A stretch of DNA of 64,000 nucleotides, from the NCBI RefSeq assembly GCF_002940665.1, contig NZ_MIGY01000002.1, positions 682,001-746,000 on the forward strand. Reading direction: 5' to 3'. This stretch comes from Xanthomonas arboricola. GTDB taxonomy: Bacteria; Pseudomonadota; Gammaproteobacteria; Xanthomonadales; Xanthomonadaceae. Each line of letters begins with the position of its first letter. Within the stretch, counting starts at the first letter, position 1. This document shows, in pieces, positions 26,723 through 34,780 of the stretch. The translations under genes and the position numbers were made by a program. Below the pieces are notes generated by a model. The model made no database searches. It had not been told where the DNA came from and saw only the letters and a list, made by a program, of their open reading frames with translations.

Positions 26723-27784
26723 GTGCCGATGTCACAGCCGATGGCCGCCCTGCCTACCCGCCCCACCATCCGCGTCCTGCAGGCCGGGCGTGCGCTGGCC
26801 GCCACGATGGTGGTGCTCAGCCACAGCGTGCTGCCTACCAACCACCTGGTGCAGCGGCTACCGGCATGGCTGGCTGCGGCGCTGGCGCACGGCTATCTGG
26901 GCGTGGATTTCTTCTTCGTGCTGTCGGGCTTCATCATCTACTACGTCAACCATGCCAGTGCGGGCACGCCGGGCTGGAGCCGCGACTACGCCAGCAGCCG
27001 TATCAGCCGCATCTATCTGCCGTACTGGCCGGTTGGTGGTGCGTTGGCGCTGGCCTATACGCTGCGGCCCGCCCTGGACGATGGCGACATGGGCTGGTCG
27101 TGGTTTGCCACGCTGAGCCTGCTGCCGGTCGAAGGGCAATCCGCATTGGGCGTGGCCTGGACGCTGAGTTACGAGCTGATGTTCTACGCGCTGGCGTGGC
27201 TGTTCTTTCGTAGCGGGCATCCACTGCGCTGCGCGCTGCTGTGGGCAAGCGTGACGCTGCTGCACGCGGCACTTGGCGCGCCGTTCGCGCAGCCGGTGGA
27301 AGTTTCCTGGCGCGCGTTGCTGCTGCATCCCATCACGCTGGAATTCGTCTTCGGCATGCTGGCGTCACGCGCGGTGTTGAGCGCTGCGCCATGGTCGGCG
27401 TGGGTCGGTGGTGCGGTCGCGCTCATCGCGTCCGCGAGCTTCGTGCTCGACGGCATGCAGCGCGTGCATTCGCCGTTGTTCGGGCTGGCGATCGCCGGCG
27501 CGTTGACCTGCTTGGTGCGCGCGGAATGGCGCGGCTGGTTGCGTATCGGCCCGACGCTGCTGTTGCTCGGCGATGCGTCGTATGCGATCTACCTGGTGCA
27601 TATGCCGCTGATGTCGCTGGTGGCGCGCACCACGCGCCGGATGGGGCCGCTGGCCACCTGGCCGGTGAACCTGTTGCTCAGCGTGGGCGCTGCGCTATCG
27701 CTAGGCGTGGTCTATCACCTGTGCTACGAGCGCATCGCGTTGCGGCAGGCGCGCCGGGCGCTGGCACGCCACACTACCCGGTGA
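26723..27784 (+). CDS. Acyltransferase 3 family membrane protein
   Basis: The 353-residue integral membrane protein has about ten hydrophobic helices and the family's early signature (RVLQAGRALAATMVVLSHS, with the catalytic histidine) and GVDFFFVLSGFII. The C-terminal helices include YAIYLVHMPLMSLVAR. Such enzymes O-acetylate or O-acylate sugars in the inner membrane. Starts at GTG 26723, ATG 26729 or ATG 26741 are all possible. It follows the SAF oxidoreductase by 24 bases and probably modifies the glycan made by this operon. Confidence 0.88.
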   Translation: MPMSQPMAALPTRPTIRVLQAGRALAATMVVLSHSVLPTNHLVQRLPAWLAAALAHGYLGVDFFFVLSGFIIYYVNHASAGTPGWSRDYASSRISRIYLPYWPVGGALALAYTLRPALDDGDMGWSWFATLSLLPVEGQSALGVAWTLSYELMFYALAWLFFRSGHPLRCALLWASVTLLHAALGAPFAQPVEVSWRALLLHPITLEFVFGMLASRAVLSAAPWSAWVGGAVALIASASFVLDGMQRVHSPLFGLAIAGALTCLVRAEWRGWLRIGPTLLLLGDASYAIYLVHMPLMSLVARTTRRMGPLATWPVNLLLSVGAALSLGVVYHLCYERIALRQARRALARHTTR

Positions 27785-28090
27785 TGTTCTGACAGCGAAG
27801 GCGTTCATGGATCGACGCATGCAGTGGCCTGAGCTGGCCAGCGCCTGCGGCAAGGCCTGACCTCGACCACCAGCCTGCGCGAGCGCCCGCGAGGGCGAGC
27901 AGTGTACCGACCGATGCCACATCGCCTGGCACCGTATGACCTGTGCGCAGCGATGCCTGACACAATGCGCCGCTCGGCGTTTCGGCAGCGTTGACCAGCA
28001 CCACACGGATGGGCGACAGAGGTATGGACGTGGTTAGCGGGTGCCATGCAACATGCTGTCGGTGCGAGCCATTTTTTCGGAGGACATTTG
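27785..28090. other. Intergenic region upstream of cysG
   Basis: No supported gene. It ends the sugar operon and should contain the cysG promoter; I could not identify clear promoter elements or a terminator. Confidence 0.4.
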
Positions 28091-29089
28091 ATGCCGTTGT
28101 TTCCGCTGTTCGCAAACCTGCAAGGGCGCGCCGTGCTGGTCATCGGCGGTGGCGAGGTCGCCACGCGCAAGGTGCTGGCGCTGCTCAAGGCCGGTGCGCA
28201 TATCCGGCTGTACGCGCACGCGCTCTCGCCCGAACTGGCGGAACTGATGCAGGCCGGCCGTTTCGAACAACTGGACGGCGAGTTCGATCCTGCCTGGATC
28301 GACGACGTGTGGCTGGTGGTCGCGGCCACCGACGATGGCGAGTTGAATCAACGCGTCGCCGCTGCCGCCGGTGCGCGCCAGCGCCTGGTCAACGTGGTGG
28401 ACGATGCGGAGTTGTCGACCTATCAGGTGCCGGCGATCGTGGATCGCGACCCGCTGGTCATCGCCATTTCCTCTGCGGGCGCGGCACCGATGCTGGCACG
28501 CCGGCTGCGCGAACGGCTGGAACGCGAACTGGATGTCTCGGTCGGCCGCTTCGCCGGCATGTTCGCGCGTCACCGCGAGCGCATCCGTAGCCAGTTTCCC
28601 GACATGAACCGGCGCCGGCGCTGGTTCGATCGCGTCATCGACGGCGACGTGCCGCTGCTGCTGCAGGCCGGCAACGACAAGGCAGCCGAAAGCGCATTCG
28701 TCGCTGCACTGGACGATACCGGGGCGGTGCCGGCGCGCGGCAGCGTGCAACTGGTCGGCACCGGGCCGGGCGATCCCGGCCTGCTCACCATCAAGGCGCT
28801 GCGTGCGATGAATCTGGCCGATGTCCTGCTGATCGGCGACCACATCCCCGGTGCAGTACTGGAACTGGCAAGGCGCGATGCATCCCGCCGCGCCTTGCCG
28901 CAGGAGGCCGACGCACAACAGCATCTGTTGTTGGAACTGGCCGCAGCAGGCCTGCACGTGGTCGCGTTGCACAGCGGCGCCGGCTACAACGATGCCGATG
29001 CTGCGGCAATCGAAGCGGCGCTGCAGGCGCGTGGCCTGGCCTGCGATCGCGTGCCCGGCATTGCTGCGCGTCTTGAAATCGACGCATGA
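28091..29089 (+). CDS. cysG: Siroheme synthase with truncated uroporphyrinogen methyltransferase half
   Basis: The N-terminal half (residues 1 to about 215) is an intact precorrin-2 dehydrogenase / sirohydrochlorin ferrochelatase: VLVIGGGEVATRKV, VNVVDDAEL with the catalytic aspartate, and VIAISSAGAAPMLARRLR. The C-terminal half starts as a normal SUMT (VGTGPGDPGLLTIKAL, about residue 220) but the GGDPF motif is replaced by LHSGAGYNDAD and the chain ends soon after VPGI, at 332 residues instead of about 460. It thus lacks more than half of the methyltransferase domain and probably no longer methylates uroporphyrinogen III. It is adjacent to molybdenum cofactor genes, a typical nitrate-assimilation setting. 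Confidence 0.85.
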   Translation: MPLFPLFANLQGRAVLVIGGGEVATRKVLALLKAGAHIRLYAHALSPELAELMQAGRFEQLDGEFDPAWIDDVWLVVAATDDGELNQRVAAAAGARQRLVNVVDDAELSTYQVPAIVDRDPLVIAISSAGAAPMLARRLRERLERELDVSVGRFAGMFARHRERIRSQFPDMNRRRRWFDRVIDGDVPLLLQAGNDKAAESAFVAALDDTGAVPARGSVQLVGTGPGDPGLLTIKALRAMNLADVLLIGDHIPGAVLELARRDASRRALPQEADAQQHLLLELAAAGLHVVALHSGAGYNDADAAAIEAALQARGLACDRVPGIAARLEIDA

Positions 29090-29117
29090 GTGGTGCGCGT
29101 GTGCATCCGCAGCGAAC

Positions 29118-29480
29118 TCAGCTTTTCGGAAAACGCTTGCGTGCGCTATCGCGCACATCGACATCGAAGGTCACCTGCAACGTCGTCTGTTCGGCATGGC
29201 CAGCACCGGTACCGAAGCTGAAACGCAATCCCTCGCGGCTGGGCAATTGCCATGCATGTTCTTCCAGCGCATCACGCGGCACCGACAACTGCCAATGCTC
29301 GGCAGTGCAATTGCAGGCCGCATCACCGTCGCTCAGGCTGACGCTGTGGCGCAGCAGTCGCGCGCCTTCCCCGCTCGGCAAGCGGCTCAGATTCTCGACG
29401 GTGCGCCCGGCAAGCAACTCGGCCAATTCGGCTTCGTCGATGCGCAAACGCAGCTGCTGAGCTTCAATCTGGATTTTCAT
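29118..29480 (-). CDS. DUF7009-like protein in the molybdenum cofactor operon
   Basis: The 120-residue cytoplasmic protein has alternating beta and charged segments (MKIQIEAQQLRLRIDEAEL at the start, LRHSVSL, LRFSFGTGAG, LQVTFDVDVRDSA). It belongs to a small family often found next to mobA, I believe DUF7009, but its role is unknown. It overlaps mobA by 17 bases and is the last gene of the moeA-mobA unit. Confidence 0.72.
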   Translation of the reverse strand: MKIQIEAQQLRLRIDEAELAELLAGRTVENLSRLPSGEGARLLRHSVSLSDGDAACNCTAEHWQLSVPRDALEEHAWQLPSREGLRFSFGTGAGHAEQTTLQVTFDVDVRDSARKRFPKS

Positions 29481-30033
29481 GAATGAGCTGACTCCACTGC
29501 TCGGGCGTATTGCAATTGACGAACGCGGCGCGTTCGCTGGCGGTGACAGCGACGCGATGGCATTGCAGCGCAGCCTGCAGGGCGCGCAGCGAGCGTGACG
29601 AACCGGGGCCGGCCATCAGCGCAGTGAGCGCCTCGCGCACAACGCCATCCACGTACAGACGCATCGGCAGCATCTGGTCTTCAAAGGTAATGCAGCGCCG
29701 ATGCGGTGGCGCCAGCAGCCGATCCAGCAATGGCCCGGACAGCAACGGCATGTCGACCGGCACCACCACCAGTGTCGTTGCATCGGCCACCCGATCGATC
29801 ACGCTGGCCAGCCCTCCGAGCGGCCCCAGATCCGGCTGCGCGTCGGCAATCCCGGCGTAGTCCGGGCGATCGCCGCTGATCACCACCTTGTGCGCGCCGG
29901 CATCGCGCAATAGCGCCTGCATGTGCTCCAGCAATGGACGTCCGCGCCACGGCAGCAGCGCCTTGTCCTGCCCCATCCGCGAGGAACGGCCACCGGCTAG
30001 CACCACGCCCGTCCATACAGGCCTCGCGCTCAT
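29464..30033 (-). CDS. mobA: Molybdenum cofactor guanylyltransferase
   Basis: The 189-residue enzyme attaches GMP to molybdopterin to form the MGD cofactor of DMSO-reductase-family enzymes. It has the nucleotide loop LAGGRSSRMGQDKALLPW, the PVDMPLL metal-site aspartate segment and GPLGGLAS. Length agrees with MobA. The start at 30033 gives MSARPVWTGVVLAGG. It lies 46 bases after moeA and overlaps the small protein gene that follows. Confidence 0.92.
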   Translation of the reverse strand: MSARPVWTGVVLAGGRSSRMGQDKALLPWRGRPLLEHMQALLRDAGAHKVVISGDRPDYAGIADAQPDLGPLGGLASVIDRVADATTLVVVPVDMPLLSGPLLDRLLAPPHRRCITFEDQMLPMRLYVDGVVREALTALMAGPGSSRSLRALQAALQCHRVAVTASERAAFVNCNTPEQWSQLIHENPD

Positions 30034-30079
30034 GCCGCCTGCTCGCCGGCACGGCATCGCACTACGTGCAAGTGCAGGC

Positions 30080-31333
30080 TCATGGCGCGATCGCCGGTGC
30101 AGCCGGCTGCAGATGGCCCAGCCCGAACACCTGCGCAGTCGTATCGGGCGCGGCGCCATCGTCCTGCGGTTCCAGTACCGCCCATACATTGGCCTGCAAC
30201 AATGGCGCCACGCGGAACGACTCCTGCTGCGGCAGGATCTGCACGCAAAGCACTCCAGCAGCGCTACAGGTCAAGCATGCGCGTAGGTGCTGCCGCCACA
30301 GCGGTCGCGCAGGCATCGGCGTTTGCAACGCAACCTGCAAGCCGCGCTCGGCCGGCATGCCAAGCAACCGGCGTAGCGCCGGCTCCACGAAAAAACGCAG
30401 CCCGGCAGCGCTGGCCATCGGATTGCCCGGTAAACCGATGTACAGCGCGCCGTCTGCAAAGCGCGCCAGCAACACCGGCTTGCCCGGCCGCACCGCAACC
30501 TTGTGGAACAACACCGCCGCGCCGTGCCGTGCCAAGGCATCCGGTATGAAATCGTAACGACCAAGCGACACCGCACCGGTGCTCAGAATCACCTCGGCGT
30601 CCGCGCCTCGCGCCTGCGCAAGCGCCCGGTCGAAGTCGGCATCGGCATCGCCCACCTGCCCCTGCCAGACCACTTCGGCCCCGGCTGCACGCAACTGGCT
30701 GAGCAGATAGCCGCTGGTGCCATCGCGAATCTGGCCAGGCCGCAACGGCTGCGCCGGATCGCCGATCAATTCGCGGCCGGTCGCAATCAGGGCCACACGC
30801 GGACGCCGCACCACCTGCACACGCGCACAGCCCAGCCCTGCCAACAGCATCAAGTGCGCGGCGCGCAGCACGGTACCGGCCTCGATCACGCGATCGTGCA
30901 AGGCCACATCTTCTCCGCGTCGACGGATATGCTGACCGCAGCGACTACTGGCACGCAGACGGATGCGGCTGGGTCGTGGGCCATCATGCGCCAGCACGTC
31001 CACCTGCTCGATAGGCACCACTGCATCGGCACCCGTAGGCAAACCGGCACCGGTCATGACTTCCCAAGCATTACCTGCCGGGATGCCGCCCGCATCTTCG
31101 CCTGCGGCAACGCTGCCAGCGACCACATGTTCGCTACCGGCAATCGCACCACAGCCGGCAGTGGCCAACGCAAAACCATCCATCGCGCTGTTGTCGAAAG
31201 CCGGCAACTCCGCCGGACTCGACAACGCCTGCGAAAGAACACGTCCTTCGGCATCGGCACTGTCCACCCACTCGCCGGCAAGCGCGGCGACCTGCTGACG
31301 GACAATCGCAAGTGCGTCGGCGTAGCTGATCAT
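30080..31333 (-). CDS. moeA: Molybdopterin molybdenumtransferase, divergent MoeA paralogue
   Basis: The 417-residue protein has MoeA layout: AMDGFAL near residue 50, EVMTGAGLPTGADAVVP, LIATGREL and the C-terminal domain IV (LFHKVAVRPGKP and GLPGNPMASA). It ligates molybdate to adenylated molybdopterin. Two signature sites differ from the usual: GDEL is GREL, and the GGVSxGExD segment reads GAVSLGRYD. The second MoeA at 34781-36001 has canonical motifs there. This copy is in one unit with mobA, so it may serve a specific cofactor branch. Confidence 0.87.
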   Translation of the reverse strand: MISYADALAIVRQQVAALAGEWVDSADAEGRVLSQALSSPAELPAFDNSAMDGFALATAGCGAIAGSEHVVAGSVAAGEDAGGIPAGNAWEVMTGAGLPTGADAVVPIEQVDVLAHDGPRPSRIRLRASSRCGQHIRRRGEDVALHDRVIEAGTVLRAAHLMLLAGLGCARVQVVRRPRVALIATGRELIGDPAQPLRPGQIRDGTSGYLLSQLRAAGAEVVWQGQVGDADADFDRALAQARGADAEVILSTGAVSLGRYDFIPDALARHGAAVLFHKVAVRPGKPVLLARFADGALYIGLPGNPMASAAGLRFFVEPALRRLLGMPAERGLQVALQTPMPARPLWRQHLRACLTCSAAGVLCVQILPQQESFRVAPLLQANVWAVLEPQDDGAAPDTTAQVFGLGHLQPAAPAIAP

Positions 31334-31542
31334 GAACAGGGCACGGTCGACCGATGGATGACCTGGCTAGGATACCGGCGCCCGGCGCGGCTGGTACAGG
31401 CGTGGCGATTGCGACATCAGGGCGTCCAATCCCGTGCATGGCTTCGTCTCACCCACCGCGCACATCGCTTGAAGCCGCTAGAACGCCTTGCCCACACGGC
31501 ATCTCGCACAGTGGACGCAGTTCTCCACGGTCTCTGTGCCGC

Positions 31543-31830
31543 ATGCAACTCGTCGACCTTGTAGGCTGGCTCGCCAGTGCCGTGTTGATTGCCACCTTGA
31601 TCCGCCAGATCTACAAGCAATGGCGCTCGGATGCGGCACAGGGCGTTTCGCGCTGGCTGTTCATCGGCCAGATCAGCGCTTCGGTGTTGTTTATCCTCTA
31701 CAGCTATTTGGTCGGCAATGCGGTGTTTATCGTCAGCAACGTATTGATCCTGCTGACCGCCCTCACCGGGCATGTGCTGCACCAGATCAAGCAGCGTCGG
31801 GTGGCGCGTCACGCGGGCAGTATCGGCTAG
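31543..31830 (+). CDS. SemiSWEET-like PQ-loop membrane protein
   Basis: The 95-residue protein has three transmembrane helices (VGWLASAVLIATLIRQI, WLFIGQISASVLFILYSYLV, AVFIVSNVLILLTALTGHVL) and the family pattern GVSRWLFIGQ in place of the PQ-loop. Bacterial SemiSWEETs of this size dimerise to form sugar uniporters. The start at 31543 gives MQLVDLVGWLAS. Only ten bases separate its stop from the stop of the convergent exonuclease III gene. Confidence 0.72.
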   Translation: MQLVDLVGWLASAVLIATLIRQIYKQWRSDAAQGVSRWLFIGQISASVLFILYSYLVGNAVFIVSNVLILLTALTGHVLHQIKQRRVARHAGSIG

Positions 31831-31840
31831 CCCTGCCGCG

Positions 31841-32833
31841 TCATTCGGCGCTTTTCTTCGCCAGCTTGCGCGGCTTGGTGGTTCCGATTGACTTCCTGGC
31901 GGCAGGCCGCGCTGCGGCCTTCTTCGCCGCGGTCTTGGTCGTTTTCTTGGTCGTGGACTTGCGCACCGGGGCTGCCTTTGCCACGGGCCGCTTTCGTGGC
32001 CTGGGCACGGCCTTGGCCTGCGTTGCTGGTTCCGCTACCGCTTCCGGCACACGCACGCGGATCCAGGTCGGCGCATGATCGCTGGCCTTTCCCAGTGCGC
32101 GTACCCACTTGTCCACACCGGCATCCTGCAGCCCGGGCGCCAGGGTGCGATTGAGCAGCAGGTGGTCGATGCGCAAGCCGCGATCGCGCGCAAAATGCTG
32201 GCGAAAATAATCCCAAAAGGTATAGATCGGCGTGTCGCCATGCACTGCAAGCAGGCTGTCGGTCCAGCCCTGTTCGAGCAGGGTCTGGTACGCCTGGCGA
32301 CTCTCCGGTTGCAGCAACGCATCCCTGCGCCAGCCCTTGGGATCGTAGATGTCGGCATCGGTGGGCACCACGTTGAAATCGCCGATCAATGCTACCGGGT
32401 GCGGCAGGTCCACCAGCGTCCTGGCGTGCCGGATCAGGCGTTGAAACCACGCCAACTTGTAGTCGAACTTCGGCCCCGGCTGCGGATTGCCGTTGGGTAG
32501 ATACAGGCAGGCCACCACCACCCCGTGAATTGCAGCTTCCAGGTAGCGGCTCTGCGTATCGCCGCGGTCCCACGGCAGCCCACGACGGATTTCCACCGGA
32601 TCGGCGCCGCGCGCCAGCAATGCCACGCCATTCCACGACTTCTCGCCCTGCCAGATCACGCCGTACCCGGCATCGCGGATCGCCTGCTCCGGAAAGGCGT
32701 CCTGCGTGGCCTTCAGTTCCTGCAAGCCGACGATGTCCGGTCGCTCGCGCTGCAACCAGTCCAGCAGATGCGGCAGCCGACTATTGATGCCATTGACGTT
32801 GAATGTCGCGATCTTGCGGGTGGTGGTGGACAT
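31841..32833 (-). CDS. xth: Exodeoxyribonuclease III with a long basic C-terminal tail
   Basis: The first about 262 residues are a complete ExoIII-type AP endonuclease: IATFNVNGINSRLPHLLDWL, the metal glutamate in GLQELKATQ, LIGDFNVVPTD and the catalytic histidine in KASDHAPTW. It repairs abasic sites in the nucleoid. About 68 more residues, rich in Lys, Ala, Pro and Thr (RKSTTKKTTKTAAKKAAARP), follow, like the tails of histone H1-like proteins and some other xanthomonad DNA enzymes; E. coli ExoIII has 268 residues. ATG 32833 is the proper start; the frame stays open upstream. Confidence 0.9.
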   Translation of the reverse strand: MSTTTRKIATFNVNGINSRLPHLLDWLQRERPDIVGLQELKATQDAFPEQAIRDAGYGVIWQGEKSWNGVALLARGADPVEIRRGLPWDRGDTQSRYLEAAIHGVVVACLYLPNGNPQPGPKFDYKLAWFQRLIRHARTLVDLPHPVALIGDFNVVPTDADIYDPKGWRRDALLQPESRQAYQTLLEQGWTDSLLAVHGDTPIYTFWDYFRQHFARDRGLRIDHLLLNRTLAPGLQDAGVDKWVRALGKASDHAPTWIRVRVPEAVAEPATQAKAVPRPRKRPVAKAAPVRKSTTKKTTKTAAKKAAARPAARKSIGTTKPRKLAKKSAE

Positions 32834-33227
32834 GGGCGAGCGACCTGGCGAGGCATAAGGCGATAGCATCGCCGCCATGGCATTAAGCAGATGCTCAAGC
32901 ACGGTGAAGCTCCGCTGCCTACTGGCGTACGAACTCACGGCTCGCACACCACCCATCGCCGGCGATCGCACGCGATAGCCCGCGTTCTGGACTGCCCAGC
33001 TATGCACCCGCTGCTGGCGCGGTTACCTCACTGGAAACGCGTCACTACTGCGATCCGGTCGACGAAGACCTGGCGCAATGCGCGCTCTACAGCGGCAATG
33101 CCGATCGCACCAACCGACCGACAGCAGCATTGCCGCGCCGGCTTGCTGCCAGTTGCTACGGATCATGTCCAAACCGGGCGCAGGCCGGTGTTACCTTCCG
33201 TAGCGCCCGCGCATCGAGGTTGCTGGA
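32834..33227. other. Intergenic region
   Basis: No supported gene. It must hold the promoter of the exonuclease III gene. A small open frame at 32891-33289 is not convincing. Confidence 0.4.
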
Positions 33228-33443
33228 TCAGGCGCCGGGATCCGCAGGTCCCAATTGATTGGCCGACAGGATTTCGTCGATCCGTTTGACGATTTGCGCA
33301 GCCTGTTCCTGCGAGTCGGCGGCGGCAGTGATCTTCTCTGCACGTGCATGGAATACATCCCAGAAATCGTCTGGATGCTGACGACGAATATCAGGCAATG
33401 CATCGGCGAGTTGTTTCAGTTGCGCATCGATATCAGGTGTCAT
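33228..33443 (-). CDS. Small hypothetical helical protein
   Basis: The 71-residue, acidic, helix-rich protein reads DIDAQLKQLADALPDI, DDFWDVFHARAEKI and AAQIVKRIDEIL, with no signal or membrane segment. It is a plausible short conserved protein; function unknown. AAGGAGAT lies upstream of the start at 33443, a good ribosome site. It is divergent from moeB with about 100 bases between. Confidence 0.72.
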   Translation of the reverse strand: MTPDIDAQLKQLADALPDIRRQHPDDFWDVFHARAEKITAAADSQEQAAQIVKRIDEILSANQLGPADPGA

Positions 33444-33547
33444 TGAGGATCTCCTTGTATGCCCACGCTACCGCCGTGCTGGTGAGCCTGACGCCAACAT
33501 GGCAAACCCGTGCATCGCACGGCCTGCCTTTGCGCGACAATGGTGCC

Positions 33548-34690
33548 ATGAGCAGCCACGACATCCCTCCTGCAAATGCCCGCCTGCGCGCCCTGCAAGG
33601 CGCCTTGCTGATCGATATCCGGCAGCTGCACGAACGTGCCGGCGGCCAGGCCGAAGGCGCGTTGGCGATTGCGCAACACGATCTGGAAACGGCACCCGCA
33701 CGGCATCTGCCGGCGCAGGCGCGTGAAATCGTGTTGATCTGCCAGAGCGGCAAGCGCTCGGCACACACGGCGGAGATCTTGCGCGCGCACGGCTATACGC
33801 AGGTGTCTTCGGTGCTCGGTGGCACCTCCGCGTGGACCAGCGCCGGCCTTCCATTGGTGCGCCCTACCTTGCCGCCCGACGAGCAGGATTTTCTCGAGCG
33901 CTATTCGCGCCATCTCCGCCTGCCGCAGGTCGGTCTGGAAGGCCAGCAGCGTCTGGAGCGTTCGCGCGTGTTGCTCGTCGGTGCAGGCGGGCTCGGCTCG
34001 CCGGCGGCGTTCTATCTGGCTGCCGCTGGCGTCGGCCACCTGCGGATCGCCGATGACGATGTGGTGGACCGCAGCAATCTGCAGCGTCAGATCCTGCATG
34101 TGGAGGACAGCGTCGGCGTTGCCAAGGTCACCTCCGCCGCGCAGCGCATTGCCGCGCTCAATCCACGCGTGCAGGTCCAAGCGCTGCAGGCACGTGTGAC
34201 TGCCAGCAATGTCGAAGCCTTGCTGGAGGACGTGGATGTCGTGGTCGACGGCGCCGACAATTTTCCTGCGCGCTATCTGCTCAACGATGCCTGCGTCAAA
34301 CTCGGCAAACCGCTGGTGTACGGCGCGGTACAGCAGTTCGAAGGGCAGTTGAGCGTGTTCGATGCCGGCCGCAGGCGCGGCCAAGCACCGTGCTATCGCT
34401 GCCTGTTTCCCGAACCACCGCCGCCCGAATTCGCACCCAGCTGCGCCGAAGCCGGCGTACTGGGGGTGTTGCCCGGGGTGATCGGATTGCTGCAGGCGAC
34501 CGAGGCGATCAAGTTGCTGCTGGGCATCGGCGACACCCTCACCGGGCGCCTGCTCAGCTTCGATGCACTGGCGATGCGCTTTCGCGAGATTCGCCTGCCC
34601 CCCGATCCGCATTGCCCGGTGTGTGCACCCGGTGCTGCATTCGCCGGCTATGCCGATTACGCCGCCTTCTGCGGCAGCGCAGTCGGCTGA
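33548..34690 (+). CDS. moeB: Molybdopterin-synthase adenylyltransferase with N-terminal rhodanese domain
   Basis: The 380-residue protein has an N-terminal rhodanese domain (residues about 15-105, active loop CQSGKRS) followed by a ThiF/MoeB domain: VLLVGAGGLGSPAAFYLAAA, the DNFPARYLLND aspartates, the zinc pairs CYRC and CPVC, and the SCAEAGVLG loop with the active cysteine. MoeB adenylates MoaD; rhodanese and E1 together could supply and transfer sulfur, as in MOCS3/Uba4, but those have the rhodanese at the C terminus. It sits between the two moeA genes on the opposite strand. Confidence 0.9.
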   Translation: MSSHDIPPANARLRALQGALLIDIRQLHERAGGQAEGALAIAQHDLETAPARHLPAQAREIVLICQSGKRSAHTAEILRAHGYTQVSSVLGGTSAWTSAGLPLVRPTLPPDEQDFLERYSRHLRLPQVGLEGQQRLERSRVLLVGAGGLGSPAAFYLAAAGVGHLRIADDDVVDRSNLQRQILHVEDSVGVAKVTSAAQRIAALNPRVQVQALQARVTASNVEALLEDVDVVVDGADNFPARYLLNDACVKLGKPLVYGAVQQFEGQLSVFDAGRRRGQAPCYRCLFPEPPPPEFAPSCAEAGVLGVLPGVIGLLQATEAIKLLLGIGDTLTGRLLSFDALAMRFREIRLPPDPHCPVCAPGAAFAGYADYAAFCGSAVG

Positions 34691-34780
34691 GAGCGGCGAT
34701 CACGCCATGTAACCGGCGCTCGTGCGGGCCGATCGCCCGACAGTCGTGCACCTGGTAGCCGCGCTCGGTTCACCAGACGC

